Source: Mesorhizobium sp. CAU 1732 (GTDB lineage Bacteria; Pseudomonadota; Alphaproteobacteria; Rhizobiales; Rhizobiaceae). Taken from it: a stretch of DNA of 64,000 nt. The notes beneath the pieces are model-generated. The model did not search any database and was not told where the DNA came from. It saw only the letters and a list, made by a program, of their open reading frames with translations. The stretch spans positions 383,651 to 447,650 of the forward strand of contig NZ_JBDQQR010000003.1 in NCBI RefSeq assembly GCF_039888675.1, in the 5' to 3' direction. The position numbers were made by a program, and so were the translations under genes. The first letter of the stretch is position 1. Each line of letters starts with the position of its first letter. This document shows positions 47,259-56,168 of the stretch, piece by piece.

Positions 47259-48035
47259 ATGGGACGTTTCGACGGGCTCACCGTGCTCATCACCGGCGCC
47301 ACGGGCGGTTTCGGAAAGCGCTCGGCTGAGCGTTTCGCCGCTGAGGGCGCGCGCCTCGTGCTCTCGGATATCGACGGGGATCGCCTGCAAGCGACAGCCG
47401 CCGCGCTCGACGCGGAAACGGCCATTCTCGCCGGCGACGTCTCGGACGAAACGCTGTCGGAAAAGCTCGTCGCGCTCGCGGTGGAGCGCTTCGGCGCCCT
47501 GCATGTCGCGCTGAACAATGCCGGCATCGCGCAGAGCTTCGTCAAATTCCCGAACCTTCCCTCCGACGAGGCGCGGCGCATCATCGACGTCAATCTGATG
47601 GGCGTCTTCTACGCGATGAAGCACCAGCTTCCGGTGATGGAAAAGCAGTTCCGCGCAAACCAGACCAAGAGCGCGATCGTCAACATCGCATCCGTCGCGG
47701 GCATTGCCGGCGCGCCCCGCCTTGCCATGTATGCCGCCGCCAAGCATGGCGTCGTCGGACTGACGCGCTCGGCGGCCGCCGAATACGCCACCAAGGGCAT
47801 CCGCGTGAACGCAGTCTGCCCGTCCTTTGCACGGACCCCGATGCTGACCGACACGATCTACATGGCGGGCGCCGACACGGAAGCTGCCGAAGCGGACATC
47901 ACGCGTGGCGTGCCCATGAAACGCGTGGCGGAAATCGACGAGATCATCGAGGTGATCCTGTTTGCGGCCGACCCCAAGAACTCGTTCATGACGGGACAGA
48001 CGCTGGCAGCCGATGGCGGCATCACCGCTATCTGA
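47259..48035 (+). CDS. Short-chain dehydrogenase/reductase (SDR), second of the cluster
   Basis: 258-residue classical SDR. TGATGGFG (residues 12-19) binds NAD(P), HVALNNAGIAQ gives the NNAG motif, Ser in VNIASVAG and YAAAK complete the active site; the end FMTGQTLAADGGITAI is normal. It lies 5 bp after the kinase stop. In the proposed pathway it could oxidise the 3-hydroxyacyl-CoA made by MaoC, or carry out the 4-keto reduction; the two SDRs cannot be told apart by sequence. It is the last gene of the plus arm. Confidence 0.9.
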   Translation: MGRFDGLTVLITGATGGFGKRSAERFAAEGARLVLSDIDGDRLQATAAALDAETAILAGDVSDETLSEKLVALAVERFGALHVALNNAGIAQSFVKFPNLPSDEARRIIDVNLMGVFYAMKHQLPVMEKQFRANQTKSAIVNIASVAGIAGAPRLAMYAAAKHGVVGLTRSAAAEYATKGIRVNAVCPSFARTPMLTDTIYMAGADTEAAEADITRGVPMKRVAEIDEIIEVILFAADPKNSFMTGQTLAADGGITAI

Positions 48036-48038
48036 TCC

Positions 48039-48090
48039 TGAGCATCGGACCGAAAAGTGGAATCCGGTTTTCGGGCTATTCCGATGCTCA
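48039..48090. repeat. Rhizobial-type intergenic palindrome
   Basis: TGAGCATCGGA (48039-48049) and TCCGATGCTCA (48080-48090) are perfect 11-bp inverted arms, with inner CCGAAAA (48050-48056) and TTTTCGG (48068-48074) also pairing. I recall near-identical copies scattered in Mesorhizobium genomes. It lies 3 bp after the second SDR gene and may also end transcription. Confidence 0.6.
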
Positions 48091-48145
48091 AACAGGTAGA
48101 TAGATCGCCACTGATGCGTCCGTAGGACGCGCGGCGATCGACGCG

Positions 48146-48844
48146 TCAGCGCAGCGTCGCGATCAGCGCTCCCAACTCGCCCAGATGCTCGATCTTGCGA
48201 TAGCGCGGATGCTGATCGGGTTCGTCGATCCGCTCCAGAACCCACGTCAGGTCGTGCGGAATATAGACGCCCCAGCTTCCGGCTTCGATCGCGGGTGCGA
48301 TATCCGATTTCAGCGAATTGCCGACCATCATGCTGCGTGCCGCGCCGTCTCCGTGGCGGCTGAACACGCGCTCATAGGTCGCCGCGTTCTTGTCGCTGAC
48401 GATTTCCACACCGTCGAAAAAGTCGCCGAGCCCCGACTGTGCCAGCTTGCGCTCCTGGTCGAAGAGATCGCCCTTGGTGATCATCACGAGGCGGAAATCC
48501 CCCGACAACGCCTCCAGCGTTTCGCGGACATGCGGCAGCGTCTCGATGGGATGGCGCAGCATCTCGCGGCCCATGCCGAGTATGTCTCCGATGACACTGG
48601 CCGGCACGCGACCTTCGGTGACCTCCACGGCAGTCTCGATCATGGACAGCGTGAAGCCCTTTATGCCGAACCCATAGTGGCCAAGATTTCGCTTCTCCGC
48701 CTCCAGCAACCGGTCCTGCAAATGGTCGGCTTCCGCATAATCCGTCAGAAGCTCGGCAAATCTCGTTTCAGTCAGACGAAAAAACTGTTCGTTCTGCCAC
48801 AGCGTGTCGTCTGCATCGAAACCGATGGTGGAAAGCGTGCTCAT
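48146..48844 (-). CDS. HAD-superfamily hydrolase
   Basis: 232-residue haloacid dehalogenase-like phosphatase. Motif I is TIGFDADDTLWQNE with the nucleophile D10 and acid D12. Motif II Thr is in LVMITKGDLFDQE, motif III Lys in VSDKNAATYERVF and motif IV in MVGNSLKSDIAPAIEAG. An all-helical cap lies between motifs I and II. Likely a phosphatase of a small metabolite; the substrate is not inferable. It begins 37 bp after soxG on the same strand and could ride on the sox operon. Confidence 0.9.
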   Translation of the reverse strand: MSTLSTIGFDADDTLWQNEQFFRLTETRFAELLTDYAEADHLQDRLLEAEKRNLGHYGFGIKGFTLSMIETAVEVTEGRVPASVIGDILGMGREMLRHPIETLPHVRETLEALSGDFRLVMITKGDLFDQERKLAQSGLGDFFDGVEIVSDKNAATYERVFSRHGDGAARSMMVGNSLKSDIAPAIEAGSWGVYIPHDLTWVLERIDEPDQHPRYRKIEHLGELGALIATLR

Positions 48845-48881
48845 GCCCCAATCTCGCACGAAGCCGCCCGGCAGTTCAATC

Positions 48882-49463
48882 TCAGGCCGCCGCGTCGCGC
48901 GCGGCATCCGCCAGGAACGCGAATGCATAGTCCGAGAACGACCGCCAGCATTCGACCCGGAACTCCGTCTCGCCGGTTCGCCACACGACGATCTCGATCT
49001 TGCCGAGGACGGTGCGTGAACACGCGCCCACCGGGAACACGCCGATCGACAGATCCTGCGGACAGCCCGCACTGATCGTCGCCTCCGCCCCCGGCCCGGA
49101 TACCAGGATGCCGACATTGCGGTGCGACACGTCCACCGCCGAGTGGAACGTCTTGACGCCCGCACGGGCCGCGACCGGATCGTTGCCGGCTTGATCGATG
49201 ACGAGCCATTCGTCCGGTCCGAGCCACAGCGCCGCGCGGCCGGCCTTCTCGGCAGACGTCTTCGGCTTCAGCGGAAGCGTCACGCCAAGCGCCTTGGACA
49301 GGGCGGCAACGCCGGCTTCAGGCGCACGCAGCGACATTCGATGCGCAGGCGCGGCGAGCGCGACGGTGACGCCCGTTCCGCTCGCGGAGCGGCCATCCAG
49401 CGGCCCCTTGCGCGATATTGTCGAGGCTGCGGATTGCGCCGCCTTCGTCATGGACTTAGCCAT
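48882..49463 (-). CDS. soxG: Sarcosine oxidase gamma subunit
   Basis: 193-residue gamma subunit of heterotetrameric sarcosine oxidase (SoxG family). The C-terminal half LWLGPDEWLVI, FHSAVDVSHRNVGILVSGPGAEATISAGCPQDLSIGVFPVGACSRTVLGKIEIVVWRTGETEFRVECWRSFSDYAFAFLADA matches the folate-binding-like fold of SoxG. It overlaps the soxA stop by 8 bp, so it is translationally coupled. An alternative ATG lies 12 nt in (49451). Confidence 0.9.
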   Translation of the reverse strand: MAKSMTKAAQSAASTISRKGPLDGRSASGTGVTVALAAPAHRMSLRAPEAGVAALSKALGVTLPLKPKTSAEKAGRAALWLGPDEWLVIDQAGNDPVAARAGVKTFHSAVDVSHRNVGILVSGPGAEATISAGCPQDLSIGVFPVGACSRTVLGKIEIVVWRTGETEFRVECWRSFSDYAFAFLADAARDAAA

Positions 49464-52449
49464 TGAGCCGTTCTCCCGTCTCGTCGAAGAACACCGTGCC
49501 CGTCACCACGACCTCGATCGTGCGATCCGGCATCGGCACATAGAGCGTTTCGCCGATCCGGTCGCGACCGCCCGCGATCAGCGCCAGCGCGATCGAGCGG
49601 CCGCAATTCTCCGACCAGTAGCTCGACGTCACATGGCCGATCATCGTCATCGGCACTTTTTGCGCTGGGTCCGCGACGATCTGCGCGCCCTCGTCGAGGA
49701 CCGTCTTCGGATCGATCGTCTTGAGACCGACAAGTTGCTTGCGACCGGGCGCGACGAGATCCGGTCTCGTCAGGCCGCGAATGCCCACGAAGTCCGTCTT
49801 CTTCTTGCCGACGGCCCAATCCAGCCCGGCATCGTTCGGCGTCACCGTGCCGTCCGTGTCCTGGCCGACGATGATGTAGCCTTTTTCGGCGCGCAGGATG
49901 TGCATCGCTTCGGTGCCATAAGCGCACGCGCCATGTTTTTGCGCTTGCGCCCAAACGGCGTCCCATACGGCCTGCCCATAATCCGACGGCACGTTGATCT
50001 CGAAGCCGCGCTCGCCGGTGAAGGACATGCGGAAGAGCCGCGTCGGCACACCGCAGATCCTGCCCTCGCGAACCGACATATGCGGCAGCGCCGCATCCGA
50101 CATGTCGATGCCCTCGACCAGCGGCTCGATGATCGCCCGTGAGTTCGGCCCCTGCACCGCGATCACCGACCACTGTTCGGAGATCGAGGTGAGATAGACC
50201 TGCAATTGCGGGAATTCGGTCTGGAGGTAGTCCTCCATGTGGTTCATCACGCGCGCCGCGCCGCCCGTCGTCGTCGTGACGTGGAAGCGGTCCTCGGCGA
50301 GCCTGCCGACCACGCCGTCATCATAGATGAAACCGTCCTCGCGCAGCATGATGCCATAGCGGCAGCGGCCGGGCTCCAGCTTCTGCCATGGGTTGGTGTA
50401 GAGCATTTCCATGAAGGTGGCGGCGTCCGGCCCCACGACCTCGATCTTGCCGAGCGTCGAGGCATCGAAGATGCCGCCGACCTCGCGGACGGTCCTGCAC
50501 TCGCGATCGACGGCCGCGTGCATGTCCTCGCCCGGACGCGGGAAGTACCAGGCGCGCTTCCACTGCCCGACATCCTCGAACACCGCGCCATGCGCCTGCG
50601 CCCATTCATGCGTCGCGGTTCGGCGTGTCGGGTCGAACAGTTCGCCACGCGCGTGGTTCACGATCGCGCCGAACGTCACCGGCGTGTAGGGCGCGCGGAA
50701 CGTCGTCAGGCCGACCTCGGGGATCGGCTTGTCGAGCGTCTCGGCGGCAATCGCCAGCCCGTGCATGTTCGACGTCTTGCCCTGGTCGGTCGCCATGCCG
50801 TTGGTCGTGAAGCGCTTCACATGCTCGATCGAGCGCATGCCTTCGCGAACCGCCTGGCGGATGTCCTTGGCGGTGACGTCGTTCTGGAAGTCCACGAACG
50901 CCTTGACGGAGGTGTCCGCGCCGGCACCGGGCGCTGAACCCAGCATGCCGCCTGCCCAGCTTTCGCTTGTCGTTGCCTTGGGGCTCGAGGCCTTTCCGGT
51001 CTTGAGGCCGGCAGCTTTCGCCGCAGCTTCACCCGCCGCAAACGCCTCATCCAGCGCGTCACCGAGATAGTCTGTGCCGTTGCACGATCCGACCGAGACG
51101 CAGTCCTGCGCGTACTGGCCCGGCAGAAACCGCTTCGTCTGCTCGTCGAACGCCACCTTGCCGCGCGATTGCGAGAAAAGATGCACCGACGGCGTCCAGC
51201 CGGCCGAGGTCAAAAGCGCATCGATCGCGATCGTCCGCGACGCGCCGCCATTCTTGGGCTGGACCGTCATCGACGAGACGCGCTGACGTCCTCCGACGCT
51301 CACCACCGCACGTCCGGCATTGATCTCGATGCCCAGCGCGCGGGCCTCGTCCACGGCGGGACCCTGCGGGTTGTCGCGCAGATCGACGATGGCCGGCACG
51401 TCCACGCCGGCTTTCTTGAGGTCGATGGCAGCGTGATAGGCGGAATCGTTGGCGGTGTAGATGCCGACCTGACGCCCGACGGCAACACCGTATTGATTGA
51501 GATAGGTGCGTCCGGCGGAGGCCAGCATCACGCCCGGCCGGTCATTGTCGGCAAACACCATGTGCCGCTCGATCGCGCCGGTTGCGAGGATGACGCGCTT
51601 CGCACGGATCTGCCACAGCCGCTCGCGCGGCAGGGCCGGCAGCGGCGACGCGAGATGCTCGGTGACGCGCTGCGTCAGCCCGACGAAGTTCTGCGCATAG
51701 TAGCCGAAGCCGGTGGTGCGCGTCAGCACGCGCACATTGGGCATCGCCGCAAGGGTTTTGGCAGCAGCGGACGCCCACGTCCAGCCGTGCTCGCCGTCGA
51801 TCCGCGTGCCCGTCTCGAAGTGGAGCGAGCCGCCGAGATCGGGTTGCTCGTCGGCGATGACGACCCGCGCACCTGCCTCTGCCGCAGCGAGCGCGGCTGC
51901 GATGCCCGAGGCACCGCCGCCGATGACCAGCACGTCGCAATGGACGAAGCGCGAGGCATAGTGATCGGGATCAGGCTGGTCCGGCGACACGCCGAGGCCG
52001 GCGGCGGCTCGGATCTTGGGCTCGTAAATCTTTTCCCACGCAGCCTTCGGCCACATGAACGTCTTGTAGTAGAAACCGGCCGAGAAGAATGGCGATGCGA
52101 GGTCGTTGACGGCTCCGATGTCGTGCTTCAGCGACGGCCACCGGTTCTGCGAGACGGCGGTGAGCCCGTCATACAACTCCTGCACCGTCGCGCGCACGTT
52201 CGGCGTCTTGCGCGCCGCATCCCGGTGGATGCCGACGAGCGCATTGGGTTCTTCGGCCCCCGCGGAAAGAATGCCGCGCGGGCGGTGATACTTGAACGAC
52301 CGTCCGACGAGATGAATGCCGTTGGCCAGCAGGGCTGACGCCAGCGTATCCCCTTCGAGACCCGTGAACGTCTCTCCGTCGAAGGTGAATCGAACGGTTT
52401 TCGCAGGCGTGAGCCGGCCCTTGCCGGAAATGCGGAACGGAGCAGTCAT
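49456..52449 (-). CDS. soxA: Sarcosine oxidase alpha subunit
   Basis: 997-residue alpha subunit. The N-terminal ferredoxin-like Fer2_4 segment (RISGKGRLTPAKTVRFTFDGETFTGLEGDTLASALLANGIHLVGRSFKYHRPRG) is followed by an FAD/NAD(P) domain (CDVLVIGGGASGIAAALAAAEAGARVVIADEQPDLGG) and a C-terminal aminomethyltransferase (GCV_T) domain that accepts the methyl group onto tetrahydrofolate (GERGFEINVPSDYGQAVWDAVWAQ). Sarcosine is converted to glycine with 5,10-methylene-THF and H2O2. The ATG at 52449 overlaps the soxD stop (ATGA). The longer frame to 52821 is a soxD shadow. Confidence 0.96.
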   Translation of the reverse strand: MTAPFRISGKGRLTPAKTVRFTFDGETFTGLEGDTLASALLANGIHLVGRSFKYHRPRGILSAGAEEPNALVGIHRDAARKTPNVRATVQELYDGLTAVSQNRWPSLKHDIGAVNDLASPFFSAGFYYKTFMWPKAAWEKIYEPKIRAAAGLGVSPDQPDPDHYASRFVHCDVLVIGGGASGIAAALAAAEAGARVVIADEQPDLGGSLHFETGTRIDGEHGWTWASAAAKTLAAMPNVRVLTRTTGFGYYAQNFVGLTQRVTEHLASPLPALPRERLWQIRAKRVILATGAIERHMVFADNDRPGVMLASAGRTYLNQYGVAVGRQVGIYTANDSAYHAAIDLKKAGVDVPAIVDLRDNPQGPAVDEARALGIEINAGRAVVSVGGRQRVSSMTVQPKNGGASRTIAIDALLTSAGWTPSVHLFSQSRGKVAFDEQTKRFLPGQYAQDCVSVGSCNGTDYLGDALDEAFAAGEAAAKAAGLKTGKASSPKATTSESWAGGMLGSAPGAGADTSVKAFVDFQNDVTAKDIRQAVREGMRSIEHVKRFTTNGMATDQGKTSNMHGLAIAAETLDKPIPEVGLTTFRAPYTPVTFGAIVNHARGELFDPTRRTATHEWAQAHGAVFEDVGQWKRAWYFPRPGEDMHAAVDRECRTVREVGGIFDASTLGKIEVVGPDAATFMEMLYTNPWQKLEPGRCRYGIMLREDGFIYDDGVVGRLAEDRFHVTTTTGGAARVMNHMEDYLQTEFPQLQVYLTSISEQWSVIAVQGPNSRAIIEPLVEGIDMSDAALPHMSVREGRICGVPTRLFRMSFTGERGFEINVPSDYGQAVWDAVWAQAQKHGACAYGTEAMHILRAEKGYIIVGQDTDGTVTPNDAGLDWAVGKKKTDFVGIRGLTRPDLVAPGRKQLVGLKTIDPKTVLDEGAQIVADPAQKVPMTMIGHVTSSYWSENCGRSIALALIAGGRDRIGETLYVPMPDRTIEVVVTGTVFFDETGERLNG

Positions 52450-52835
52450 CACGCGTCTCCCTTCTTGGCCGCTGTCCGCTTGGGCGCAGGCTTCTTCACA
52501 TTGAGCTGATCCGGCGGGCGATTCGCATAGGCCGCGGGGCCGGCGTTCTTTCCGCCGGTCAACACGGGCTTCGGCTCGCCCGCCTTGTAGGTGATGACGA
52601 ACTTGTCGGTGATGGTGTCGCGCGCCGCATTGAAGAAGCGCGCGCAGCCATGCAGGTGCCGCCAGCGCTCGAAGATCAGCCCCTTGGGGTTTGCACGAAT
52701 GAAGAAGAACTTTTCGAAATCTTCCTCGCTCATGCCGACCATATCGGTCGGCCGCGCGATATGGGCTTCGCCGGCGTGGCGAAACTCCAGCTCTGGGCGC
52801 TCTTCTTCGCAGTAGGGGCAACGGATCAGCAGCAT
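52449..52835 (-). CDS. soxD: Sarcosine oxidase delta subunit
   Basis: 128-residue delta subunit, longer than the ~90-100 residues usual for SoxD because of a Lys/Pro/Ala-rich C-terminus. The zinc site is MLLIRCPYCEEERPELEF (Cys-x2-Cys) with further ligands in the HAGEAHI and HGCARFF segments. The family block FIRANPKGLIFERWRHLHGCARFFNAARDTITDKFVITYKAGEPKP is conserved. It follows the unknown gene 52844-53284 by 8 bp and overlaps soxA. Confidence 0.93.
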   Translation of the reverse strand: MLLIRCPYCEEERPELEFRHAGEAHIARPTDMVGMSEEDFEKFFFIRANPKGLIFERWRHLHGCARFFNAARDTITDKFVITYKAGEPKPVLTGGKNAGPAAYANRPPDQLNVKKPAPKRTAAKKGDA

Positions 52836-52843
52836 GGGATTCT

Positions 52844-53284
52844 CTAGAGTTCGCCGGGACCGATATCGGTCCCGCGTGGTTGGTCGCAGAGGCGGCGGCC
52901 CAGCCGCTCGAAGGGCGCCATGCGCTCGATCAGTTCCTCCACCGTATCGACCTGAACGATGAGATGGCGGCTGCCAATATTGAGCAGGGTGATGTCGAAT
53001 GGGTTGGACGACACGAAGACCATGTCGGGGACATAGCCCTCCACCTCATGTTCATCGAGATCGTCCGGAACGGTTTCGATGAACTGGACGATTTTCTGCC
53101 CGCCGCTCCAGACGCAGGACAGCGTTCCGTCATCAACGGTAAACGGCCAGTCCTTCTCGTTGCCGGTGCGGGAGATTTTCTGGAAGCGGACGTCCTCGGG
53201 TCCGGGAATATAAAACAGGCTCCGCTCGTCGCTGACGAGAAGCAGCGGCACGGCGACAGTCATTGCTGTTGCCAGTGTGAGCAT
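52844..53284 (-). CDS. Unknown protein embedded between soxB and soxD
   Basis: 146-residue protein, starting at an ATG that overlaps the soxB stop (ATGA at 53281-53284) and ending 8 bp before soxD. The first ~17 residues ([17 protein letters not shown]) look like a signal peptide or membrane anchor. The remainder is acidic with the pattern SDERSLFYIPGPEDVRFQKISRTGNEKDWPFTVDDGTLSCVWSGGQKIVQFIETVPDDLDEHEVEGYVPDMVFVSSNPFDITLLNIGSRHLIVQVDTVEELIERM, a mostly beta fold with one cysteine. I recognise no family. The tight coupling suggests it works with sarcosine oxidase, possibly outside the cytoplasm. Confidence 0.75.
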   Translation of the reverse strand: MLTLATAMTVAVPLLLVSDERSLFYIPGPEDVRFQKISRTGNEKDWPFTVDDGTLSCVWSGGQKIVQFIETVPDDLDEHEVEGYVPDMVFVSSNPFDITLLNIGSRHLIVQVDTVEELIERMAPFERLGRRLCDQPRGTDIGPGEL

Positions 53285-54537
53285 CAGTGCGCCACCGCGG
53301 CGGCTGCCGCCTCGTCGATCAGGCGTCCGGTGCGGAAGCGCTCGAGCGTGAACGGCGCGTTGATCCGATGCGGCTCGTCCCTGGCGATGGTGTGTGCAAA
53401 GACGTTGCCGGAGCCCGGCGTCGCCTTGAACCCGCCCGTTCCCCAGCCGCAATTGACGTACAGCCCCTTGACCGGCGTCTTGGCGAGGATCGGCGAGCGA
53501 TCCGGCGTGACGTCGACGATACCGCCCCACGAGCGCAGCATCTTCATGCGCGTGAAGATCGGGAACATCTCGCAGATCGCATCGAGCGTGTGGTTGATGA
53601 TGTGCAGGCCGCCGGTCTGCGAATACGAGGTGTATTGGTCGGTGCCGGCGCCGATCACCAGTTCGCCCTTGTCGGACTGCGAGATGTAGGCGTGCACGGT
53701 GTTCGACATCACCACGCAAGGGAAGATCGGCTTGATCGGTTCTGAAACCAGCGCCTGCAACGGATAGCTTTCGAGCGGCATGCGCACGTCGGCCATCTCC
53801 ATGAGCACCGACGAATGACCCGCCGCCACGACGCCGACCTTCTTCGCGCCGATGAAGCCCTTGCTCGTCTCGACGCCGAGGACGTGGCCCTGCGGCGCGC
53901 GGCGGATGCCGGTCACTTCGCAATTCTGGATGATGTCGACGCCCCGCGCCGAAGCGCCGCGCGCATAACCCCACGCAACCGCATCATGCCGCGCCGTCCC
54001 GCCACGCCGCTGCAAGGCGGCGCCCATCACCGGATAGCGCGCGGACTGCGAGATGTTGAGCGGCGGGCAGAACTCCTTCGCCTGCTCCGGCGTCAGCCAT
54101 TCATTGTCGATGCCGTTCAGCCGGTTGGCGTGGATATGCCGCTTGAACACCTGCACGTCGTGGACGTTGTGGGCCAGCATCATCACGCCGCGCGGCGAAT
54201 ACATGACGTTGTAATTGAGCTCCTGCGAGAGCCCGTCCCACAGCTTGACGGCGTGGTCGTAGATGCCGGCGCTCTCGTCATAGAGATAGTTGGAGCGGAT
54301 GATCGTCGTGTTACGGCCGGTGTTGCCGCCGCCCAGCCAGCCCTTCTCGACCACGGCAACATTGGTGATGCCGTGCTCCTTGGCCAGATAGTAGGCGGTC
54401 GCCAGCCCGTGACCGCCTGCGCCGACGATGATCACGTCGTATTCGGACTTGGGCTCGGGCGAGCCCCACTGTTCTTCCCAGCCCTTGTGGCCACGAAGCG
54501 CCTCGCGAGCGATGGCGAAGGCGGAGTATTTGCGCAT
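53284..54537 (-). CDS. soxB: Sarcosine oxidase beta subunit
   Basis: 417-residue beta subunit carrying FAD and covalent FMN, where sarcosine is oxidised. N-terminal [53 protein letters not shown] is the SoxB FAD motif; the C-terminus includes [52 protein letters not shown]. The ATG at 54537 ([24 protein letters not shown]) is the classical SoxB start. First gene of the operon soxB-unknown-soxD-soxA-soxG. No SHMT, folD or purU is seen in the window. Confidence 0.96.
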   Translation of the reverse strand: MRKYSAFAIAREALRGHKGWEEQWGSPEPKSEYDVIIVGAGGHGLATAYYLAKEHGITNVAVVEKGWLGGGNTGRNTTIIRSNYLYDESAGIYDHAVKLWDGLSQELNYNVMYSPRGVMMLAHNVHDVQVFKRHIHANRLNGIDNEWLTPEQAKEFCPPLNISQSARYPVMGAALQRRGGTARHDAVAWGYARGASARGVDIIQNCEVTGIRRAPQGHVLGVETSKGFIGAKKVGVVAAGHSSVLMEMADVRMPLESYPLQALVSEPIKPIFPCVVMSNTVHAYISQSDKGELVIGAGTDQYTSYSQTGGLHIINHTLDAICEMFPIFTRMKMLRSWGGIVDVTPDRSPILAKTPVKGLYVNCGWGTGGFKATPGSGNVFAHTIARDEPHRINAPFTLERFRTGRLIDEAAAAAVAH

Positions 54538-54869
54538 GGGCTCTGGCCTCGGACTGCCGGTTCGTCTGTCGTGCTTCGTTCGAAGCGCGAGGTGTATCAC
54601 TAGCCAAAAGCCGTCGCCACTCTTGCGCTGTTTGCGACGGCGAATGCCGTATGCGCGCGGCAACGTACCACACGCCCCATTGCGCGGGCGCACGACGCAT
54701 AAATGCCGCTACGGCATGGTTGACGCGCATCAGGCGGTGGACAACACCTTCCGGTTCTGCTATGAGCCGCCGCAATTCGTGGTGCCACCGCTGCGGAACG
54801 CATCCAAGTGCGTCCAAAGTCCATCGGAACCACCGAGACTTTGACATCAACCTGAAGACAGGAACGCAC
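54538..54869. other. Divergent intergenic region soxB / rpsU
   Basis: 332 bp without a convincing gene; an open frame to 54651 in the rpsU phase shows no S21 homology before the GTG at 54870. TTGACA at 54841-54846 lies too close to the start to be the rpsU -35. No clear dyad was seen. Confidence 0.4.
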
Positions 54870-55103
54870 GTGCAGGTACTCGTCCGCGACAACAATGTTG
54901 ACCAGGCGCTCCGCGCTCTCAAGAAGAAGATGCAGCGCGAAGGCATTTTCCGCGAAATGAAGATGCGCGGTCACTATGAGAAGCCGTCCGAGAAGCGCGC
55001 CCGCGAAAAGGCCGAAGCCGTTCGCCGCGCCCGCAAGCTGGCCCGCAAGCGCGCCCAGCGCGAAGGCCTCGTGGCCGGCGGCCGCGTCGCGCCTGCACGC
55101 TGA
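54870..55103 (+). CDS. rpsU: 30S ribosomal protein S21 (GTG start)
   Basis: 77-residue bS21: [66 protein letters not shown] with a glycine/arginine tail. It binds near the mRNA exit region of the small subunit and influences initiation. The GTG at 54870 follows AGGA by 6 nt; the family starts exactly here. It has the highly basic C-terminal half typical of the family. A strong terminator follows at 55141-55175. Confidence 0.96.
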   Translation: MQVLVRDNNVDQALRALKKKMQREGIFREMKMRGHYEKPSEKRAREKAEAVRRARKLARKRAQREGLVAGGRVAPAR

Positions 55104-55140
55104 TTACGCCTAGTTTTCGACCTTTTCAGTCGATACTGAC

Positions 55141-55175
55141 AAAGGTGGCGCGATGCGAATCGCCGCCGCCTTTTT
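55141..55175 (+). terminator. Intrinsic terminator of rpsU
   Basis: AAAGGTGGCG (55141-55150) pairs with CGCCGCCTTT (55164-55173; one G.T wobble), followed by further T. It lies 38 bp after the rpsU stop. Confidence 0.75.
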
Positions 55176-55253
55176 GCTTATGAGCGTTTGGCCGGTCGTG
55201 GAACCTTCCCGGGCGGCATGACTTATCGAACGCGCACAAGGGGGAATGCCGGG

Positions 55254-56105
55254 ATGCATCTCGACGCAATCGATCGCAGGCCGAACATGATGGTTAGGAC
55301 GGGCGCGTTTGCGCTCTTCGCGGCATTCGCACTGGCAGGCTGCCAGACGGCGACAGGGCCGCTCGGCGAGGTGGCGGCCATCGACGCCGCACAGGGCTCG
55401 ACGGAGAACATCTCGTCGCTCAGCGCCGTCATCCAGCGCAATCCCAACGACCCCGAAGGCTACAATGTGCGCGGCTCGGCCTATGGTCGCGGCGGACGCT
55501 ACGCCGAAGCCCTCAAGGACTTCGACATGGCGATCCAGCTCAACCCGCAATTCTACCAGGCCTATTCCAACCGCGCGCTGATCCACCGCTTCACCGGCGA
55601 CCAGCAGCGCGCAGTGGCCGATTACAACCAGTCGATCCAGATCAATCCGAACTACGACGCGGCCTATATCGGGCGCGGCAATCTCTATCGCCTGGCCGGT
55701 CGCGGCACGGAAGCGTTCGCCGATTTCGAGAAGGCGATCCAGCTCGACACCACCGACCCCCGCGCCTACCACAATCGCGGCCTGCTCTATCAGGCGCGCG
55801 GCCAGCATGACTTCGCGATCGAGGATTTCGCGACCGCCATCTCGCTGGCGCCGAGCAATGCCGAGCCGTACAACGGCCGTGGCCTGTCCTACCTCGCCCG
55901 CAACGACGAGGACAACGCGCTCGCCGACTTCAACACCGCCATCAAGCTCGACAAGAGCAACGCCGAGGCCTGGGCCTATCAGGGCCTGATCCTCGAGCGG
56001 CGAGGCGACAAGACGCGCGCCTATCGCTCCTACGCCGAAGCCGCGCGCCTCAACCCGCAGCTCAAGGCGGCGACGGACGGCGTGGCACGAACCCGCGGCG
56101 CCTGA
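55254..56105 (+). CDS. TPR-repeat lipoprotein (NlpI-like)
   Basis: 283-residue protein with a lipobox LAGC (Cys30 from this start) after the hydrophobic stretch GAFALFAAFALAGCQT, then about six tetratricopeptide repeats (for example NPNDPEGYNVRGSAYGRGGRYAEALKDFDMAIQLNPQFYQAYSNRALIHRFTGDQQRAVADYNQSIQINPNYDAAYIGRGNLYRLAGRGTEAFADFEKAIQL). Anchored to the outer or inner membrane and probably a protein-interaction scaffold. ATG 55254 follows a GGGGG stretch; ATG 55287 (MMVRTG) would give a more typical lipoprotein signal (Cys19) and is a real alternative. Confidence 0.85.
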   Translation: MHLDAIDRRPNMMVRTGAFALFAAFALAGCQTATGPLGEVAAIDAAQGSTENISSLSAVIQRNPNDPEGYNVRGSAYGRGGRYAEALKDFDMAIQLNPQFYQAYSNRALIHRFTGDQQRAVADYNQSIQINPNYDAAYIGRGNLYRLAGRGTEAFADFEKAIQLDTTDPRAYHNRGLLYQARGQHDFAIEDFATAISLAPSNAEPYNGRGLSYLARNDEDNALADFNTAIKLDKSNAEAWAYQGLILERRGDKTRAYRSYAEAARLNPQLKAATDGVARTRGA

Positions 56106-56168
56106 CGCAGGGCGGCGGAACCTCCTTCGTCCTCGCTGGTTGAAGTTGCGAGACGAAGGAGAAAACCC

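Noticed and set aside
54841..54846. TTGACA as the rpsU -35 box
   Set aside because: Only 24 bp before the start codon, leaving no room for a -10 and a leader with the AGGA site.
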